This document shows, piece after piece, positions 30,987-32,049 of a stretch of DNA of 32,049 nucleotides. Both the position numbers and the translations under genes were made by a program. This DNA comes from an uncultured Eubacteriales bacterium (GTDB lineage Bacteria > Bacillota > Clostridia > Christensenellales > DTU072). The notes beneath the pieces are model-generated. The model worked only from the letters and a program-made list of their open reading frames with translations, had not been told where the DNA came from and did no database searches. How positions within the stretch are numbered: position 1 is the stretch's first letter; every line of letters begins with the position of its first letter. The stretch spans positions 1 through 32,049 of the forward strand of contig CASFAV010000003.1 in assembly GCA_949292905.1 (NCBI GenBank). Direction: 5' to 3'.

Positions 30987-31829
30987 ATGAAGAAAATTTT
31001 AACCGTTTTACTTATCGTCGTGCTGTGCGTGGCGACCGTATTGACCGCCGTCGCGTGCACTTCTTCCGAGCTTAATTTCGGCAAAAAACTCGTCAAGACC
31101 GGCGCGATGATAGATATTCTCACCGAACTCACCGCCAAAACCGCCGACGTAGGCATTATGGACAGCATAATGGCGAACTATTATCTCACCATCAATCCCA
31201 CATACGCTTCTCAATTACAGCTCGTAGAAGGGCTCGTGCTTGCGGAAGAGGAGTACGGTATAGCCGCGCGCAAGAACGCGAAATCCACGATCTATAAAGT
31301 GAATTACGCGCTCAAGGCGCTCAAGGCGGACGGCACCGTCAACGAGATAGCCGCCGAATACGGTCTCGTCAACGAACTCGTTATCGACGGAAGCGCCGAT
31401 ATAGGCAACGAGCCTACCGACGCGGACTGGAGCGAGATCATCAAGGACGGCAAAATTAAAATAGGATATACCGTATTCGCGCCCATAGCTTATACCGACG
31501 CCAACGGTAAACTTATCGGATTCGACACCGAGCTCGCCGAAGCCGTTGCCGAATACTACGGCTTGACTGCTGAATTCATCGAGATACAGTGGGATTCCAA
31601 GACCATGGAGCTTGAGAGCAAGAACATCGACCTCATCTGGAACGGAATGACCATCACCGACGAGATCAAGGCGGCTTGCGAAATAAGCATTCCTTATCTT
31701 CAGAACCGTCAGGTCGCCGTCATCCGTAAGGCGGACGCCGACAAGTATACCAAAGACACTTCGACGATGAGCGACGCCGTTATCGCCGCGGAGAGCGGTT
31801 CCGCAGGACAAGCCGTCGTGGAAAAATAA
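30987..31829 (+). CDS. Circularly permuted ABC transporter substrate-binding lipoprotein
   Basis: A 280-residue extracytoplasmic binding protein of the polar-amino-acid (GlnH/HisJ) family with its halves in reversed order. Residues 1-24 are a lipoprotein signal peptide ending in Cys24. Residues ~28-126 match the C-terminal part of the family: lobe 2 (KTADVGIMDSIMANYY, with Asp59), then EEYGIAARKN and ALKALKADGTVNEI, which normally end the protein. After a linker (~127-153), residues ~154-280 match the N-terminal part: GKIKIGYTVFAPIAYTDANG, LIGFDTELAEAVAEYYG, NIDLIWNGMTITDE, and they stop after AAESGSAGQAVVEK in mid-lobe 2. The two pieces together make one complete domain without duplication. 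AAGGAGG precedes the ATG; the permease starts 23 bases after the stop. Confidence 0.85.
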   Translation: MKKILTVLLIVVLCVATVLTAVACTSSELNFGKKLVKTGAMIDILTELTAKTADVGIMDSIMANYYLTINPTYASQLQLVEGLVLAEEEYGIAARKNAKSTIYKVNYALKALKADGTVNEIAAEYGLVNELVIDGSADIGNEPTDADWSEIIKDGKIKIGYTVFAPIAYTDANGKLIGFDTELAEAVAEYYGLTAEFIEIQWDSKTMELESKNIDLIWNGMTITDEIKAACEISIPYLQNRQVAVIRKADADKYTKDTSTMSDAVIAAESGSAGQAVVEK

Positions 31830-31852
31830 CCGAGTGACGGAGATCTGATCCG

Positions 31853-32049
31853 ATGCAACCGGAATTCTCGTATGTTATACAACATTTGATGTCGGGGTTC
31901 GGCGTCACTTGTACGATATTCTTCTTGACGCTCGTCATGGCGCTCCCGCTGGGACTGCTGATAGCGTTCGGTTCGATGTCGAATTTCAAACCCGTCAGAC
32001 TTATCACCCGCGCTTTCGTGTGGGTGATAAGAGGAACTCCGCTTATGTT
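31853..32049 (+). CDS. ABC transporter permease, amino-acid type (partial, runs off the window)
   Basis: The first 65 codons of an inner-membrane permease of the HisM/GlnP type. Visible are an amphipathic N terminus (MQPEFSYVIQHLMSGFGVT), the first membrane helix (TIFFLTLVMALPLGLLIAF) and the family motif VWVIRGTPLM where the window ends. GGAG lies ten bases before the ATG. It is the membrane partner of the binding protein upstream; an ATPase gene is expected beyond the window. Confidence 0.9.
   Translation, partial: MQPEFSYVIQHLMSGFGVTCTIFFLTLVMALPLGLLIAFGSMSNFKPVRLITRAFVWVIRGTPLM

Noticed and set aside
1..32049. Insertion sequences, prophage, tRNA or rRNA genes
   Set aside because: No transposase, integrase, phage structural gene, terminal inverted repeat pair or tRNA cloverleaf was recognised in the window.

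Overview
The window looks like a chromosomal segment of an anaerobic, Spo0A-lineage Bacillota (Clostridia-like) bacterium, probably an uncultured gut or sediment lineage. The grounds are a Spo0A-type DNA-binding domain, two EFR1-type flavodoxin/ferredoxin proteins plus a polyferredoxin, strong AGGAGG-type ribosome sites, sigma-A promoters with 17-bp spacing, and small compact operons. The taxonomic placement is inference; no rRNA or tRNA gene is present.

Region 1 (1-5441) is a complete type II-C CRISPR-Cas locus. An array of 8 repeats and 7 spacers of 30 bp runs on the plus strand and converges on a minus-strand cas9-cas1-cas2 operon; a bidirectional hairpin terminator separates them. A tracrRNA, with a strong promoter and an anti-repeat matching 31 of 36 repeat positions, lies immediately upstream of cas9 on the same strand. 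Every repeat ends in a perfect extended -10 element, so each crRNA is probably transcribed from its own promoter, as known for Neisseria II-C arrays.

Region 2 (5442-16556) is metabolic and regulatory: a GPH-type sugar symporter, a four-cluster ferredoxin, a DEDDh exonuclease with a maltose-acetyltransferase-like partner, an OmpR-type two-component system whose kinase has a C-terminal membrane segment, an EFR1 flavodoxin-ferredoxin, an epimerase fused to a zinc ribbon, a membrane-anchored esterase, and a tautomerase/MFS pair.

Region 3 (16557-28201) holds an M28-like peptidase with membrane segments inserted in its fold, a second EFR1 protein, an RlmI-type methyltransferase, an SGNH hydrolase plus lipoprotein pair, a ZIP transporter divergent from an RlmA-MGMT-YgjP operon, an amidohydrolase, and a phosphate operon (Pit, DUF47/PhoU-like, YfbR-like nucleotidase).

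Region 4 (28202-32049) holds a second GPH symporter, a Spo0A homologue whose receiver domain has lost its phosphorylation residues, and the start of an amino-acid-type ABC transporter operon. The binding protein of that operon appears to be circularly permuted: its C-terminal half comes first and its N-terminal half last. This is the most unusual protein in the window.

All functional calls come from reading the sequence. No database search, alignment program or structure prediction was run.
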